Of a stretch of DNA of 64,000 nucleotides, positions 33,629 to 43,066 are shown in pieces. The stretch comes from Piscinibacter sp047602365. GTDB taxonomy: Bacteria; Pseudomonadota; Gammaproteobacteria; Burkholderiales; Burkholderiaceae_C. A program made the translations under genes and the position numbers. The first letter of the stretch is position 1. Each line of letters opens with the position of its first letter. Under the pieces are notes generated by a model. It did not search any database. It was not told the origin of the DNA and saw nothing but the letters and a program-made list of their open reading frames with translations. The DNA is taken from NCBI GenBank assembly GCA_047602365.1, contig JASGHM010000001.1:744001-808000 (forward strand), given 5' to 3'.

Positions 33629-35335
33629 ATGTCGGAACCCAAAGACACCACGAGCTTCTTTCGCAAGGTCGTCAAGTTCGTGGCCAATCCGACCACGGAG
33701 TGGGCCGAGATCGGGCTGCCGCAGGACGAGGCCCGCGAGACGGAGTTCGCCAAGTCCGAGTTGAAGGCGATGATCGAGCGCAAGCGGCGCAACGATTTCG
33801 TCCGCAAGCGCGAGTTCGACATGCTGCGCAAGGTGCGCCGCGAGGGCCTGTCGCCCGAACAGCTGGCGGCGCTCGGCGGCTCCTCCCGGCTCGACGACTC
33901 CGAAGGCCGGCTGTCGGTGGCCGAGAGCGGTGCCAAGCAGGATGCCGGCGTCAAGGCCAAGATCGACGCCATCGAGCAGCAGATGGTCGGCGACAACTTC
34001 GGCGCCACCCCGCGCCGCGGCCCCGAGTTCTACAACGCGCCCACCCAGCCGGTGCCGATGGGCAGCAACGCCCCGGCCAGCGCGCGCGTGCCGCTGGACG
34101 GCGCACGCGCCGAACCGGCGGCCGCGGTGCCGCCCCCGCCGGCGGCGGCCGCGGCGGTGATGGGCGCCGGCCTGTCGCCGCTCTCGCCGCTGTCGCTGGA
34201 CGCCGGCGCCGGTGACTTCTCCAACGCCTTCGCCGTCGAGGTCAGCGAGGTCGCCCACGACCCCGAGCTCGACGAAGCGGTGATCGCCTTCGCCAACGCC
34301 GACTTCGAGCAGTGCGAACAGTCGCTGGCCGGCCTGACCGGCATCGGCGCACCGCGCCACGCGCACGCCGAGACCTGGCTGGTGCTGTTCGACCTCTACC
34401 GGGCGATCGGCCAGCAACACAAGTTCGAAAGCCTGGCGCTGGACTACGCGCAGCAGTTCGGCTGGTCGGCGCCGCAGTGGTTCTCGATGCCGCGCCTGGT
34501 CGCCGAGGCGGCCAGCGAGGAGCGCGCGCCGAGCAACAGCCGCATCGACGGCCAGGTCGGCTGGGTCTGCCCGGACTACGTCGACGCCGACGCGGTGGCG
34601 CGGCTGTCGTCGCAGAGCCTGCAGATGCCGCTGCCCTGGGTGTTCGACTGGAGCGCGCTGAAGGGCGTCGACACCGAAGGCGCCGCGCGCCTGTCGGAGC
34701 TGTTCCGCAGCTGGATCCGCCAGCGGCTCGAGATGCGCTGGCTGGGTGGCGAACGCCTGTTCAACGTGCTGGCCGATGCCGCCCCGACCGGCGTGCGCGA
34801 CGTCGACCCGGCCTACTGGCAACTGCGCCTGGACGCGCTGCGCCTGACCAACCGGCCCGACCAGTTCGACGAGGCGGCGATCGACTACTGCGTCACCTAC
34901 GAAGTGTCGCCGCCGTCCTGGGAGCCGGCGCTGTGCGAGGTGCGCGTCAGCGGCTCGCACAGCAGCACGACCTCGCCGCCGCTGTCGATGGTCAGCGAGG
35001 TGTCGACCAGCTTCATCGAGTCGCGCTTCACCGAGGACCCGAACGCGACGGTGCAGGTGGCCAGCATGGAGCTGTCCGGCCAGCTGGTCGGCGACATCGG
35101 GCCGACGCTGAAGAAGCTCGAGGGCGAGCTCGGTGCGTCGACCATCGTCAACGTCAGCTGCGCGAAGCTGATCCGCGTCGACTTCATCGCCGCCGGCGAC
35201 CTGCTGAACTGGGTGCTGGCACGGCGCAACGAGAACCGCACGGTGGTGTTCGCCGAGTCGCACCGGCTGGTGGCGCTGTTCTTCGGCGCGATGGGCATCA
35301 ACGAGCATGCCCGCGTGAAGGTGCGCAGCGTCTGA
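33629..35335 (+). CDS. STAS-domain-like protein of unknown function between dksA and hslV
   Basis: A 568-residue soluble protein. The N-terminus (FFRKVVKFVANPTTEWAEI) and a basic helix (ELKAMIERKRRNDFVRKREFDML) are followed by a Pro/Ala-rich linker (about 150-185). The central part contains helical repeats (LDEAVIAFANADFEQCEQSLAGL, TWLVLFDLYRAIGQQHKFESLALDYAQQFG). The C-terminus (about 475-565: VASMELSGQLVGDIGPTLKK, IVNVSCAKLIRVDFIAAGDLLNWV) looks like an STAS fold, which in other proteins mediates anti-anti-sigma or lipid-transport partner binding. The catalytic serine of anti-anti-sigma factors is not evident. Role unknown. Confidence 0.75.
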   Translation: MSEPKDTTSFFRKVVKFVANPTTEWAEIGLPQDEARETEFAKSELKAMIERKRRNDFVRKREFDMLRKVRREGLSPEQLAALGGSSRLDDSEGRLSVAESGAKQDAGVKAKIDAIEQQMVGDNFGATPRRGPEFYNAPTQPVPMGSNAPASARVPLDGARAEPAAAVPPPPAAAAAVMGAGLSPLSPLSLDAGAGDFSNAFAVEVSEVAHDPELDEAVIAFANADFEQCEQSLAGLTGIGAPRHAHAETWLVLFDLYRAIGQQHKFESLALDYAQQFGWSAPQWFSMPRLVAEAASEERAPSNSRIDGQVGWVCPDYVDADAVARLSSQSLQMPLPWVFDWSALKGVDTEGAARLSELFRSWIRQRLEMRWLGGERLFNVLADAAPTGVRDVDPAYWQLRLDALRLTNRPDQFDEAAIDYCVTYEVSPPSWEPALCEVRVSGSHSSTTSPPLSMVSEVSTSFIESRFTEDPNATVQVASMELSGQLVGDIGPTLKKLEGELGASTIVNVSCAKLIRVDFIAAGDLLNWVLARRNENRTVVFAESHRLVALFFGAMGINEHARVKVRSV

Positions 35336-35387
35336 GCTGAGCTCGACGCCTTGAACCGGCGCCGCCCGGCGCCATCTGAGAGTTCCC

Positions 35388-35924
35388 ATGGAAAACTACC
35401 ACGGCACGACCATCGTCAGCGTGCGCCGCGGCAAGCTCGTCGCGCTCGGCGGCGACGGCCAGGTCACCCTCGGCACCATCGTCGTCAAGGCCTCGGCGCG
35501 CAAGGTGCGCAAGCTGCACCACGACAAGGTGCTGGCCGGCTTCGCCGGCGCCACCGCCGATGCCTTCACGCTGTTCGAACGTTTCGAGGCCCAGCTCGAC
35601 AAGCACCAGGGCCAGCTGGCACGCGCGGCGATCGAGCTGACCAAGGACTGGCGCACCGACCGCGTGCTGCGCCGGCTCGAGGCGATGCTGGCGGTGGCCG
35701 ACGCCAGCACCTCGCTGATCATCACCGGCAACGGCGACGTGCTCGAGCCCGAGCACGGCATCATCGCCATCGGCTCCGGTGGCGCCTATGCCAACGCGGC
35801 GGCACGCGCCCTGCTTGAGCACACCGAGATGGCGCCGAAGGACATCGTCAAGAAGTCGCTCGAGATCGCCGGCGACCTGTGCATCTACACCAACCAGCAC
35901 CACACGATCGAGACGCTGGAATGA
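35388..35924 (+). CDS. hslV: ATP-dependent protease proteolytic subunit HslV
   Basis: A 178-residue N-terminal-nucleophile threonine protease forming a double hexamer with HslU. The N-terminus MENYHGTTIVSVRR suggests autoprocessing after Gly6 to expose catalytic Thr7. LGGDGQVTLG and SGGAYANAAARAL are family signatures. It overlaps hslU by ATGA. Typical E. coli HslV begins directly at MTT, so the short propeptide is a betaproteobacterial-style variation. Confidence 0.96.
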   Translation: MENYHGTTIVSVRRGKLVALGGDGQVTLGTIVVKASARKVRKLHHDKVLAGFAGATADAFTLFERFEAQLDKHQGQLARAAIELTKDWRTDRVLRRLEAMLAVADASTSLIITGNGDVLEPEHGIIAIGSGGAYANAAARALLEHTEMAPKDIVKKSLEIAGDLCIYTNQHHTIETLE

Positions 35925-37225
35925 AATCGAGCATGACCCCGCAGGAGATCGTCTCCGAGCTCGACCGCCATGTCGTCGGCCAGCGCGACGCCAAGCGCGC
36001 GGTGGCGATCGCGCTGCGCAACCGCTGGCGGCGCCAGCAGGTCGACGAGAAGATGCGCGGCGAGATCACGCCGAAGAACATCCTGCTGATCGGCCCCACC
36101 GGCGTCGGCAAGACCGAGATCGCCCGCCGGCTGGCCAAGCTGGCCGATGCGCCCTTCATCAAGGTCGAGGCGACCAAGTTCACCGAGGTCGGCTACGTCG
36201 GCAAGGACGTCGACTCGATCGTGCGCGACCTCGCCGACATGGCGGTCAAGCAGGAGCGCGAGGCGGCGATGAAGCGCCAGCGCATGCGCGCCGAGGACGC
36301 CGCCGAGGACCGCGTGCTCGACATCCTGGTGCCCGGCTCGGCGGCCGACAACACCGCCCGCCAGGTGATGCGCAAGCGGCTGCGCGAAGGCGCACTGGCC
36401 GACAAGGAGATCGAGGTCGACGTCGCCGAGGCGCGCCCGGCGCTGGAGATCATGGGGCCGGCCGGCATGGAAGACATGGCCGAACAGCTCAAGGGCCTGT
36501 TCGCCAACATGGGCCAGGCGCCGAAGAAGACGCGCAAGCTGAAGATCGCCGAGGCGATCCAGTTGCTGACCGAGGAGGAGGCCGCCAAGCTGGTCAACGA
36601 CGAGGACGTCAAGACCGCCGCGCTGGCCAACGCCGAGCAGAACGGCATCGTCTTCATCGACGAGATCGACAAGGTGGCCTCGCGCAGCAACGCGCAGGGC
36701 GCCGACGTGTCGCGCCAGGGCGTGCAGCGCGACCTGCTGCCGCTGGTCGAGGGCACGACGGTGAACACCAAGTACGGCATGCTGCGCACCGACCACATCC
36801 TGTTCATCGCCTCGGGCGCCTTCCACCTCAGCAAGCCCAGCGACCTGATCCCCGAGCTGCAGGGCCGCTTCCCGATCCGCGTCGAGCTCGGTGCGCTGAC
36901 CGTCGAGGACTTCGAGGCCATCCTGACCCAGACCCACGCCAGCCTGGTCAAGCAGTACCAGCTGCTGCTGGCCACCGAGGGCGTGACGCTGGAGCTGGCG
37001 CCCGATGCGATCCGGCGCATCGCGCAGATCGCCTACGAGGTCAACGACCGCACCGAGAACATCGGCGCGCGCCGCCTGGCGACGGTGATGGAGCGACTGC
37101 TCGACGAGATCAGCTTCGATGCGCCGAACCAGTCGGGGCGCACGGTCACCATCGACGCCACGATCGTCGACGCGCGGCTGGCCGAGCTGGTCCGGAACGA
37201 GGACCTGTCGCGCTACATCCTCTAG
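35921..37225 (+). CDS. hslU: ATP-dependent protease ATPase subunit HslU
   Basis: A 434-residue AAA+ unfoldase for HslV. Walker A is IGPTGVGKTEIARRL (around 52-66), Walker B NGIVFIDEIDKVASR, and the pore loop is in the GYVGKDVDSI region. The I-domain lies around residues 110-230. The C-terminus DLSRYIL inserts into HslV to activate it. The ATG at 35921 overlaps the hslV stop, and homologues begin at MTPQEIV a few residues later. Confidence 0.97.
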   Translation: MKSSMTPQEIVSELDRHVVGQRDAKRAVAIALRNRWRRQQVDEKMRGEITPKNILLIGPTGVGKTEIARRLAKLADAPFIKVEATKFTEVGYVGKDVDSIVRDLADMAVKQEREAAMKRQRMRAEDAAEDRVLDILVPGSAADNTARQVMRKRLREGALADKEIEVDVAEARPALEIMGPAGMEDMAEQLKGLFANMGQAPKKTRKLKIAEAIQLLTEEEAAKLVNDEDVKTAALANAEQNGIVFIDEIDKVASRSNAQGADVSRQGVQRDLLPLVEGTTVNTKYGMLRTDHILFIASGAFHLSKPSDLIPELQGRFPIRVELGALTVEDFEAILTQTHASLVKQYQLLLATEGVTLELAPDAIRRIAQIAYEVNDRTENIGARRLATVMERLLDEISFDAPNQSGRTVTIDATIVDARLAELVRNEDLSRYIL

Positions 37226-37240
37226 CCGAAGGGGCTAGAG
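37220..37240. terminator. Hairpin carrying both stop codons of convergent hslU and coaX
   Basis: CTCTAGCC-GAAGG-GGCTAGAG: perfect 8-bp stem with a 5-base loop. The hslU TAG lies in the left arm and the coaX TAG (reverse strand) in the right arm. A bidirectional terminator is likely, though there is no T-run. Confidence 0.55.
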
Positions 37241-38002
37241 CGCGAGGCGGTGCGCCTGCAGCTGCAGCAGGCCGTCGAAGATCAGCGTGTCGACCGTCTC
37301 GAAGGACAGCTCGGTGATCGGCGAGAGCTTGACGGCCGCGCCGCCGCTCATGATCAGCGCCGGCTCCTGGCCAGTGCGCGCACGCAGCTTGCGGTGCATG
37401 CGCTCGACCGCGCCGGCCAGCGCGTCGGCACCGCCGCTCATCAGCGCGTCGCTGGTGTTGGTCGGGAAGTCGACCGCCTCGCCGGTCGGCGCCTTCAGCC
37501 CGGCGGTGCCCATCTCCAGCGCGCGCAGCATCAGGCCGAAGCCGGGCAGGATCAGGCCGCCGAGGAAGCGGCCCGACGTGTCGACCGCGTCGACCGTCAC
37601 CGCCGTGCCGACCATCACCACCAGCGCCGGCCGCGCGCGGCCCTGCGCGAGCACGCGGTGGCGCGCGCCGATCATCGCCACCCAGCGGTCGACACCGAGC
37701 CGGTTCGGGTGGTCGTAGCCGTTGGTCAGGCCGCAGGCCTCGCGGGTCGAGACCACCCAGCGCGGCTCGACGTCCCACAGCTCGAGCTGCTCCTCGACGC
37801 GGCGCTTCACCGCCTCGCCGGCGACGATGCAGCCGAGCATGCTGGCCGGCGCGGAGAGCGCCTTCCAGTCGGTCTCGGCCAGGCTGTCGATGGTCTCCAG
37901 GAACACCGCGCCATGCGCGAGCAGCGCAGCGCCGGGCTGCGGCGAGGCGTACTGCGCCCACTTCAGGCGCGTGTTGCCCACGTCGATGGCGAGGAACGTC
38001 AT
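37235..38002 (-). CDS. coaX: Type III pantothenate kinase
   Basis: A 255-residue ASKHA-fold kinase for the first step of CoA synthesis. The phosphate-1 motif is FLAIDVGNTRLKW (3-15), the family GVDRWVAMIGAR and the TAVTVDAVDTSGRFLGGLILPG block (around 134-155) contain the catalytic aspartate region. The length is typical. The ATG at 38002 is 14 bases after the stop of the upstream hypothetical gene. Type III enzymes need a monovalent cation such as K+; trkAH in the window is only a loose connection. Confidence 0.95.
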   Translation of the reverse strand: MTFLAIDVGNTRLKWAQYASPQPGAALLAHGAVFLETIDSLAETDWKALSAPASMLGCIVAGEAVKRRVEEQLELWDVEPRWVVSTREACGLTNGYDHPNRLGVDRWVAMIGARHRVLAQGRARPALVVMVGTAVTVDAVDTSGRFLGGLILPGFGLMLRALEMGTAGLKAPTGEAVDFPTNTSDALMSGGADALAGAVERMHRKLRARTGQEPALIMSGGAAVKLSPITELSFETVDTLIFDGLLQLQAHRLAL

Positions 38003-38016
38003 GCGTGAGGCGAAGG

Positions 38017-38697
38017 TCAGAAGTCGGAGATCGAGGAGTCGGCCGGCGCGTCGATCAGGCGGCGCACGCGGCGGATCAGCTGGTTGGTTTCGAGCATGCG
38101 GTTCGGCCGGCTCAGGCGCTGCGCCACCTCGTCGAGCAGGTGTTCCAGGTCGTCGCGGCTGCGGGCGCGGCGCAGCCGCATCAGCGTCAGCGAGCCGGCC
38201 ACCGGCGCGTCGGCGCGCACCGCGCGGATGAGCATGTCGCGGGCCTGTTCGAGAGGCCCGTCGAGGTCGCCGAGGTCGGAGTAGTCGGTCTCCACCGTCG
38301 CCCAGGGTTCGTAGGCGCCGAGGTCGCCGTTGAGCGTGGAGGCCGGCGCCAGGGCCCCGGACGGCGCCAGCGGCGGCTCGTGGTCCAGCGGCACGTCGAC
38401 GGTCAGCGGCGGCAAGGTCGGGTAGGGCGCGGCCTCGATCGACATGGTCGGCAGCGGCACCATGATCAGGCCCATGTCGAGCAGTTCGCCGTAGCAGCTC
38501 GGCGGCACGCCTGCCTGCTCGGCCAGGCGCTTGACCTGCTCCTCGGTGCGCCGGCCGTTGACCAGCAGCAGCACCGTGCGGTGGCGCTGGCTGAGCTGGC
38601 GCGCACGCGTCGCCAGCTCGGCCTGGCCGTCCGGCGTCTTGATCGGTGCGTTGCCTGTGCCCAAGCGCTTCTCTCCAGCAAGGGTCGTGTGCCCCAT
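38017..38697 (-). CDS. Conserved hypothetical protein upstream of coaX
   Basis: A 226-residue soluble protein. Residues 27-75 (ELATRARQLSQRHRTVLLLVNGRRTEEQVKRLAEQAGVPP) resemble a small winged-helix/DprA-like or regulatory fold. A Pro-rich middle segment (around 85-125) and a C-terminal helical region (DGPLEQARDMLIRAVRADAPVAG, ARSRDDLEHLLDEVAQRLSR) follow. No catalytic motif is evident. It is co-transcribed with coaX. Confidence 0.7.
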   Translation of the reverse strand: MGHTTLAGEKRLGTGNAPIKTPDGQAELATRARQLSQRHRTVLLLVNGRRTEEQVKRLAEQAGVPPSCYGELLDMGLIMVPLPTMSIEAAPYPTLPPLTVDVPLDHEPPLAPSGALAPASTLNGDLGAYEPWATVETDYSDLGDLDGPLEQARDMLIRAVRADAPVAGSLTLMRLRRARSRDDLEHLLDEVAQRLSRPNRMLETNQLIRRVRRLIDAPADSSISDF

Positions 38698-38897
38698 CCC
38701 CCAACGGCCGCGATTGTGCCGCCAAACGCCGCGATCGCCGACGACTGAAACATGTTCGTCACACCGGGTAAGCCCCCGTGCATGGAGTCGCCGCCGTCAG
38801 CGCCGCGGAAGCCCCTGCGCGCTACACTGTGAATTGACGTATACGTCAATTGCACGGCACCGATTCCGGCGCCCGGCAGGAACGACCAGGAGGCCGC
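38698..38897. promoter_or_regulatory. Divergent gap between the hypothetical/coaX unit and ppk2-icmF
   Basis: 200 bp without a gene. It contains a TACACT -10-like hexamer (38823-38828), the LiuR-type palindrome (38832-38851) and an AGGAGG ribosome-binding site (38888-38893), all facing ppk2. I see no clear -35 hexamer. Confidence 0.55.
38832..38851 (+). promoter_or_regulatory. LiuR-type operator upstream of ppk2-icmF
   Basis: AATTGACGTATACGTCAATT, a perfect 20-bp palindrome. Its inner 16 bases differ from the liuR/MBL site (15180-15195) at one spacer position. It begins 3 bases after the -10-like TACACT (38823-38828), the same promoter geometry as the other three sites, and lies 46 bases upstream of the ppk2 start. 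Confidence 0.75.
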
Positions 38898-39743
38898 ATG
38901 GCCCGCAGTTCGCCTTCGCTCACCGACTTCCAGCACCGCGGCGCCGGCAATGGCAAGCCCGGCGGCCGGCGCTTCGACCTGGCGCGCTTCGACCCGGCGG
39001 CCAAGCCCTTCGCCAGCGGCAGCAAGGCGCGCGACAAGGCCCGCGTGGCCGAACTCGCGCTGGAGATCGACCGCCTGCAGGACCTGTTCTACGCCGACCG
39101 GCGCTTCAAGCTGCTGGTCGTGCTGCAGGGCACCGACACCTCGGGCAAGGACGGCACGATCCGCGGCGTGTTCGGGCAGACCAGCGCCCTGGGCGTGCAC
39201 GCGGTCGGCTGGAAGGCGCCGACCAGCGACGAACGCGCCCACGACTACCTGTGGCGCATCCACCAGAAGGTGCCCGGCGACGGCGAGATCGTCATCTTCA
39301 ACCGCAGCCACTACGAGGACGTGCTGGTGCCGGCGGTCAACGGCTGGATCACGCCCGAGCAGACCCGGCAGCGCTATGCGCAGATCAACGCCTTCGAGAA
39401 GCTGCTCACCGAGACCGGCACGGTGGTCTGCAAGTTCATGCTGCACATCTCGAAGGACGAGCAGCGCGCCCGGCTGCAGGAGCGGCTGGACGACCCGACC
39501 AAACACTGGAAGTTCGCCGCCGGCGACCTCGACGTGCGCAAGCAGTGGGACGCCTACCAGCAGGCCTACGAGGATGCCATCGCCGCCACCGGCACGCCCT
39601 GGGCGCCGTGGACCGTCGTGCCGGCGGACTCGAAGACGCACCGCAACCTGATGATCGCCCGCAGCGTGGTCGAGACGCTGAAGGGCCTGAAGCTGCGCTA
39701 CCCGCCCGGCAGCCCCGAACTCGCGAACCTGCGCGTCGAGTGA
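38898..39743 (+). CDS. Polyphosphate kinase 2 family (PPK2) nucleotide phosphotransferase
   Basis: A 281-residue PPK2 enzyme that transfers phosphate between polyphosphate and nucleotides, usually making ADP or ATP/GTP from lower phosphates. Walker A is GTDTSGKDG (78-86) and Walker B is FNRSHYEDVL (around 138-147), with the lid sequence HISKDEQRARLQERLDDP typical of class I PPK2. AGGAGG precedes the ATG at 38898. It is 28 bases upstream of icmF and probably in the same operon, behind a LiuR-type operator. Which nucleotide is used is not evident. Confidence 0.92.
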   Translation: MARSSPSLTDFQHRGAGNGKPGGRRFDLARFDPAAKPFASGSKARDKARVAELALEIDRLQDLFYADRRFKLLVVLQGTDTSGKDGTIRGVFGQTSALGVHAVGWKAPTSDERAHDYLWRIHQKVPGDGEIVIFNRSHYEDVLVPAVNGWITPEQTRQRYAQINAFEKLLTETGTVVCKFMLHISKDEQRARLQERLDDPTKHWKFAAGDLDVRKQWDAYQQAYEDAIAATGTPWAPWTVVPADSKTHRNLMIARSVVETLKGLKLRYPPGSPELANLRVE

Positions 39744-39771
39744 CCCGAACGACATTCAACGGAGACACCCC

Positions 39772-42700
39772 GTGACCGACCTGTCTGCCGAATACAAGGC
39801 CCTGGCCGACTACCGCCCGACGAACAAGGTGCGCTTCGTCACCGCGGCGAGCCTGTTCGACGGCCACGACGCCGCGATCAACATCATGCGGCGCATCCTG
39901 CAGGGCATGGGTGCCGAGGTGATCCACCTCGGCCACAACCGCTCGGTCGACGAGGTGGTCACCGCGGCGCTGCAGGAGGACGTGCAGGGCATCGCGCTGA
40001 GCAGCTACCAGGGCGGCCATGTCGAGTACTTCAAGTACATGGTCGACCTGCTGAAGCAGCGCGGCGGCGCGCACATCCAGGTGTTCGGCGGCGGCGGCGG
40101 CGTGATCGTGCCGGCCGAGATCGCCGAGCTGCAGGGCTACGGCGTGGCGCGCATCTACAGCCCGGAGGACGGCCAGCGCATGGGCCTGGCGGGGATGATC
40201 GGCGAGATGGTGATGCGCAGCGACCACGACCTGTCGCCGCATGCGCCGAGCGACATCGCCGCGCTGCGCGGCCACTCGGAAACGGCCTGGCGCTCGCTGG
40301 CCCAGCTGATCACCGCGCTGGACAACGGCAAGGCCGGCGACGGCGTGAAGAAGGCGCTGCATGCCACGGCCAAGGCGGCGAAGATTCCGGTGCTCGGCAT
40401 CACCGGCACCGGTGGCGCCGGCAAGAGTTCGCTGACCGACGAGCTGATCCGACGCCTGCGCCTGGACCAGGACGACGCGCTGCGCATCGCGGTGATCTCG
40501 ATCGACCCGAGCCGGCGCAAGAGCGGCGGCGCGCTGCTCGGCGACCGCATCCGCATGAACGCGATCTCGCCGTGGCAGCAAGGCGCGCGCGTGTTCATGC
40601 GCAGCCTCGCCACGCGCGACTTCGGCAGCGAAATCAGCCAGGCGCTGCCCGACGTGATCGCCGCCTGCAAGGCGGCCGGCTTCGACCTGATCGTCGTCGA
40701 GACCTCGGGCATCGGCCAGGGCGACGCGGCGATCGTGCCGCTGGTCGATGTGCCGATGTACGTGATGACGCCGGAGTTCGGCGCCGCCAGCCAGCTCGAG
40801 AAGATCGACATGCTGGACTTCGCCGAGTTCGTCGCGATCAACAAGTTCGACCGCAAGGGCGCGACGGACGCACTGCGCGACGTCGCCAAGCAGGTGCAGC
40901 GCAACAAGGAGGCATGGAAGAAGAAGCCGGAGGACATGCCGGTGTTCGGCACCATGGCCAGCCGCTTCAACGACGACGGCGTGACCGCGCTGTACCAGGC
41001 GCTGAAGCCGCGCCTGGCCGCGCTGGGGCTGGCGCTGAAGGAAGGCCGGCTGCCTGCCGTGGCCACCCGCCACAGCACCCACCAGACGCCGATCGTGCCG
41101 GGCGCGCGTGTGCGCTACCTGGCCGACATCGCCGACACCGTGCGCGGCTACAAGCGCCATGCACGCGCCCAGGCGACGCTGGCGCGCGAGATCCAGCAGC
41201 TGCGCGAGAGCGCGCGCATGCTGCACGAGAACGACCCGACGCGCGACGGCGCGAAGAACACCGTGCTGCAGCTCGCCGAGGAACGCGAGCCGCGCCTCGA
41301 CGCTCGCGCGAAGAAGCTGCTGGCGATGTGGCCCGACATGCAGCGCGCCTACGCCGGCGACGAGTACGTCGTGAAGATCCGCGACAGGGAGATCCGCACC
41401 GCGCTGACCCATACGACGCTGTCGGGCAACAAGATCCGCAAGGTGGCGCTGCCGAAGTACCAGGACCACGGCGAGATCCTGCAGTGGCTGATGCTCGACA
41501 ACGTGCCGGGCAGCTTCCCCTACACCGCCGGCACCTTCGCGTTCAAGCGCGAGAACGAGGACCCGACGCGCATGTTCGCCGGCGAAGGCGACGCCTTCCG
41601 CACCAACCGGCGCTTCAAGCTGGTCAGCGAGGGCATGCCGGCGAAGCGGCTGTCGACCGCCTTCGACTCGGTCACGCTGTACGGCAACGACCCCGATCCG
41701 CGGCCGGACATCTACGGCAAGGTCGGAAACTCGGGCGTCAGCATCGCCACGCTCGACGACCTGAAGGTGCTGTACTCGGGCTTCGACCTGTGCGATGCGG
41801 CCACCTCGGTGTCGATGACCATCAACGGCCCGGCGCCGAGCATCCTGGCGATGTTCATGAACGCGGCGATCGACCAGCAGCTCGAGAAGTTCGCCGCCGA
41901 CAACAAGCGCGAGCCGACCGACGATGAAGCGCAGAAGATCCGCGAATGGGCGCTGGCCAACGTGCGCGGCACGGTGCAGGCCGACATCCTGAAGGAAGAC
42001 CAGGGCCAGAACACCTGCATCTTCTCCACCGAGTTCAGCCTCAAGGTGATGGGCGACATCGCCGAGTACTTCGTGCACCACCAGGTGCGCAACTTCTACT
42101 CGGTGTCGATCTCGGGCTACCACATCGCCGAGGCGGGCGCGAACCCGATCTCGCAGCTGGCGTTCACGCTGTCCAACGGCTTCACCTTCGTCGAAGCCTA
42201 CCTAGCGCGCGGCATGCACATCGACGACTTCGCGCCCAACCTGAGTTTCTTCTTCAGCAACGGCATGGACCCGGAGTACACCGTGCTGGGCCGTGTCGCG
42301 CGGCGCATCTGGGCGGTGGCGATGCGCGAGCGCTACGGCGCCAACGAGCGCAGCCAGAAGCTGAAGTACCACGTGCAGACCAGCGGCCGCTCATTGCACG
42401 CGCAGGAGATCGCCTTCAACGACATCCGCACCACGCTGCAGGCGCTGATCGCGATCTACGACAACTGCAACTCGCTGCACACCAACGCCTACGACGAGGC
42501 GATCACGACGCCGACGGAAGAAAGCGTGCGCCGTGCGATGGCGATCCAGCTGGTCATCAACCGCGAGTGGGGCCTGGCGAAGAACGAGAACCCCAACCAG
42601 GGTGCCTTCGTGATCGACGAGCTGACCGAGCTGGTGGAAGAGGCGGTGCTGGCCGAGTTCGAGAAGATCGCCGAGCGTGGCGGCGTGCTGGGGGCGATGG

Positions 42701-43066
42701 AGACCGGCTACCAGCGCAGCAAGATCCAGGAAGAGAGCATGCACTACGAGATGCTCAAGCACACCGGCGAGTACCCGATCATCGGCGTGAACACCTTCCG
42801 CAACCCGCACGGCGACCCGACACCGACCACGCTGGAACTGGCCCGTTCGACCGAGGCCGAGAAGCAGAGCCAGCTGACCCGGCTGCGTGACTTCCACGAG
42901 CGCCACGCGGCCGCGGCGCCGGCCGATGCTGCAGAAGCTTCAGCAGGCGGTGATCGCCAACGGCAACGTGTTCGAGGTGCTGATGGAGGCCGTGCGAGTG
43001 TGCTCGCTCGGTCAGATCACCAGCGCGCTGTTCGAGGTCGGCGGCCAGTACCGCCGCAGCATGTAG
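39772..43066 (+). CDS. icmF: Fused isobutyryl-CoA mutase IcmF, with apparent +1 frameshift near the C-terminus
   Basis: A 1097-residue protein after correcting one base. It carries an N-terminal B12-binding domain (ASLFDGHDAAINIM, axial His32), a MeaB-like G-protein chaperone domain (P-loop GTGGAGKS, 212-219) and the TIM-barrel mutase domain (about 520-1097). It interconverts isobutyryl-CoA and butyryl-CoA, and some members act on isovaleryl/pivalyl-CoA. The start is GTG 39772 with GGAGA upstream. The original frame is good to GCC at 42922-42924; an extra G at 42925 diverts it. Skipping it gives MLQKLQQAVIANGNVFEVLM...GGQYRRSM and TAG at 43064. Without correction the frame runs on through meaningless sequence antisense to the next gene. 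Confidence 0.94.
42925..42925 (+). other. Probable extra base causing icmF frameshift
   Basis: GCG-CCG-GCC-(G)-ATG-CTG-CAG. Removing the G restores the conserved mutase C-terminus ending VCSLGQITSALFEVGGQYRR. The surrounding 14-mer GCGCCGGCCGATGC (42916-42929) recurs in the same phase near the carrier-carboxyltransferase frameshift (49900-49913). Confidence 0.8.

Noticed and set aside
33533..35389. Long reverse-strand open frame opposite the STAS protein
   Set aside because: Composition typical of antisense GC-rich shadow, no motif; the forward gene is bounded by sensible neighbours.
39436..42123. Long reverse-strand open frame of about 895 codons opposite icmF
   Set aside because: His/Arg/Val/Leu-biased shadow caused by high GC; no domain, and the forward strand encodes a clear mutase.
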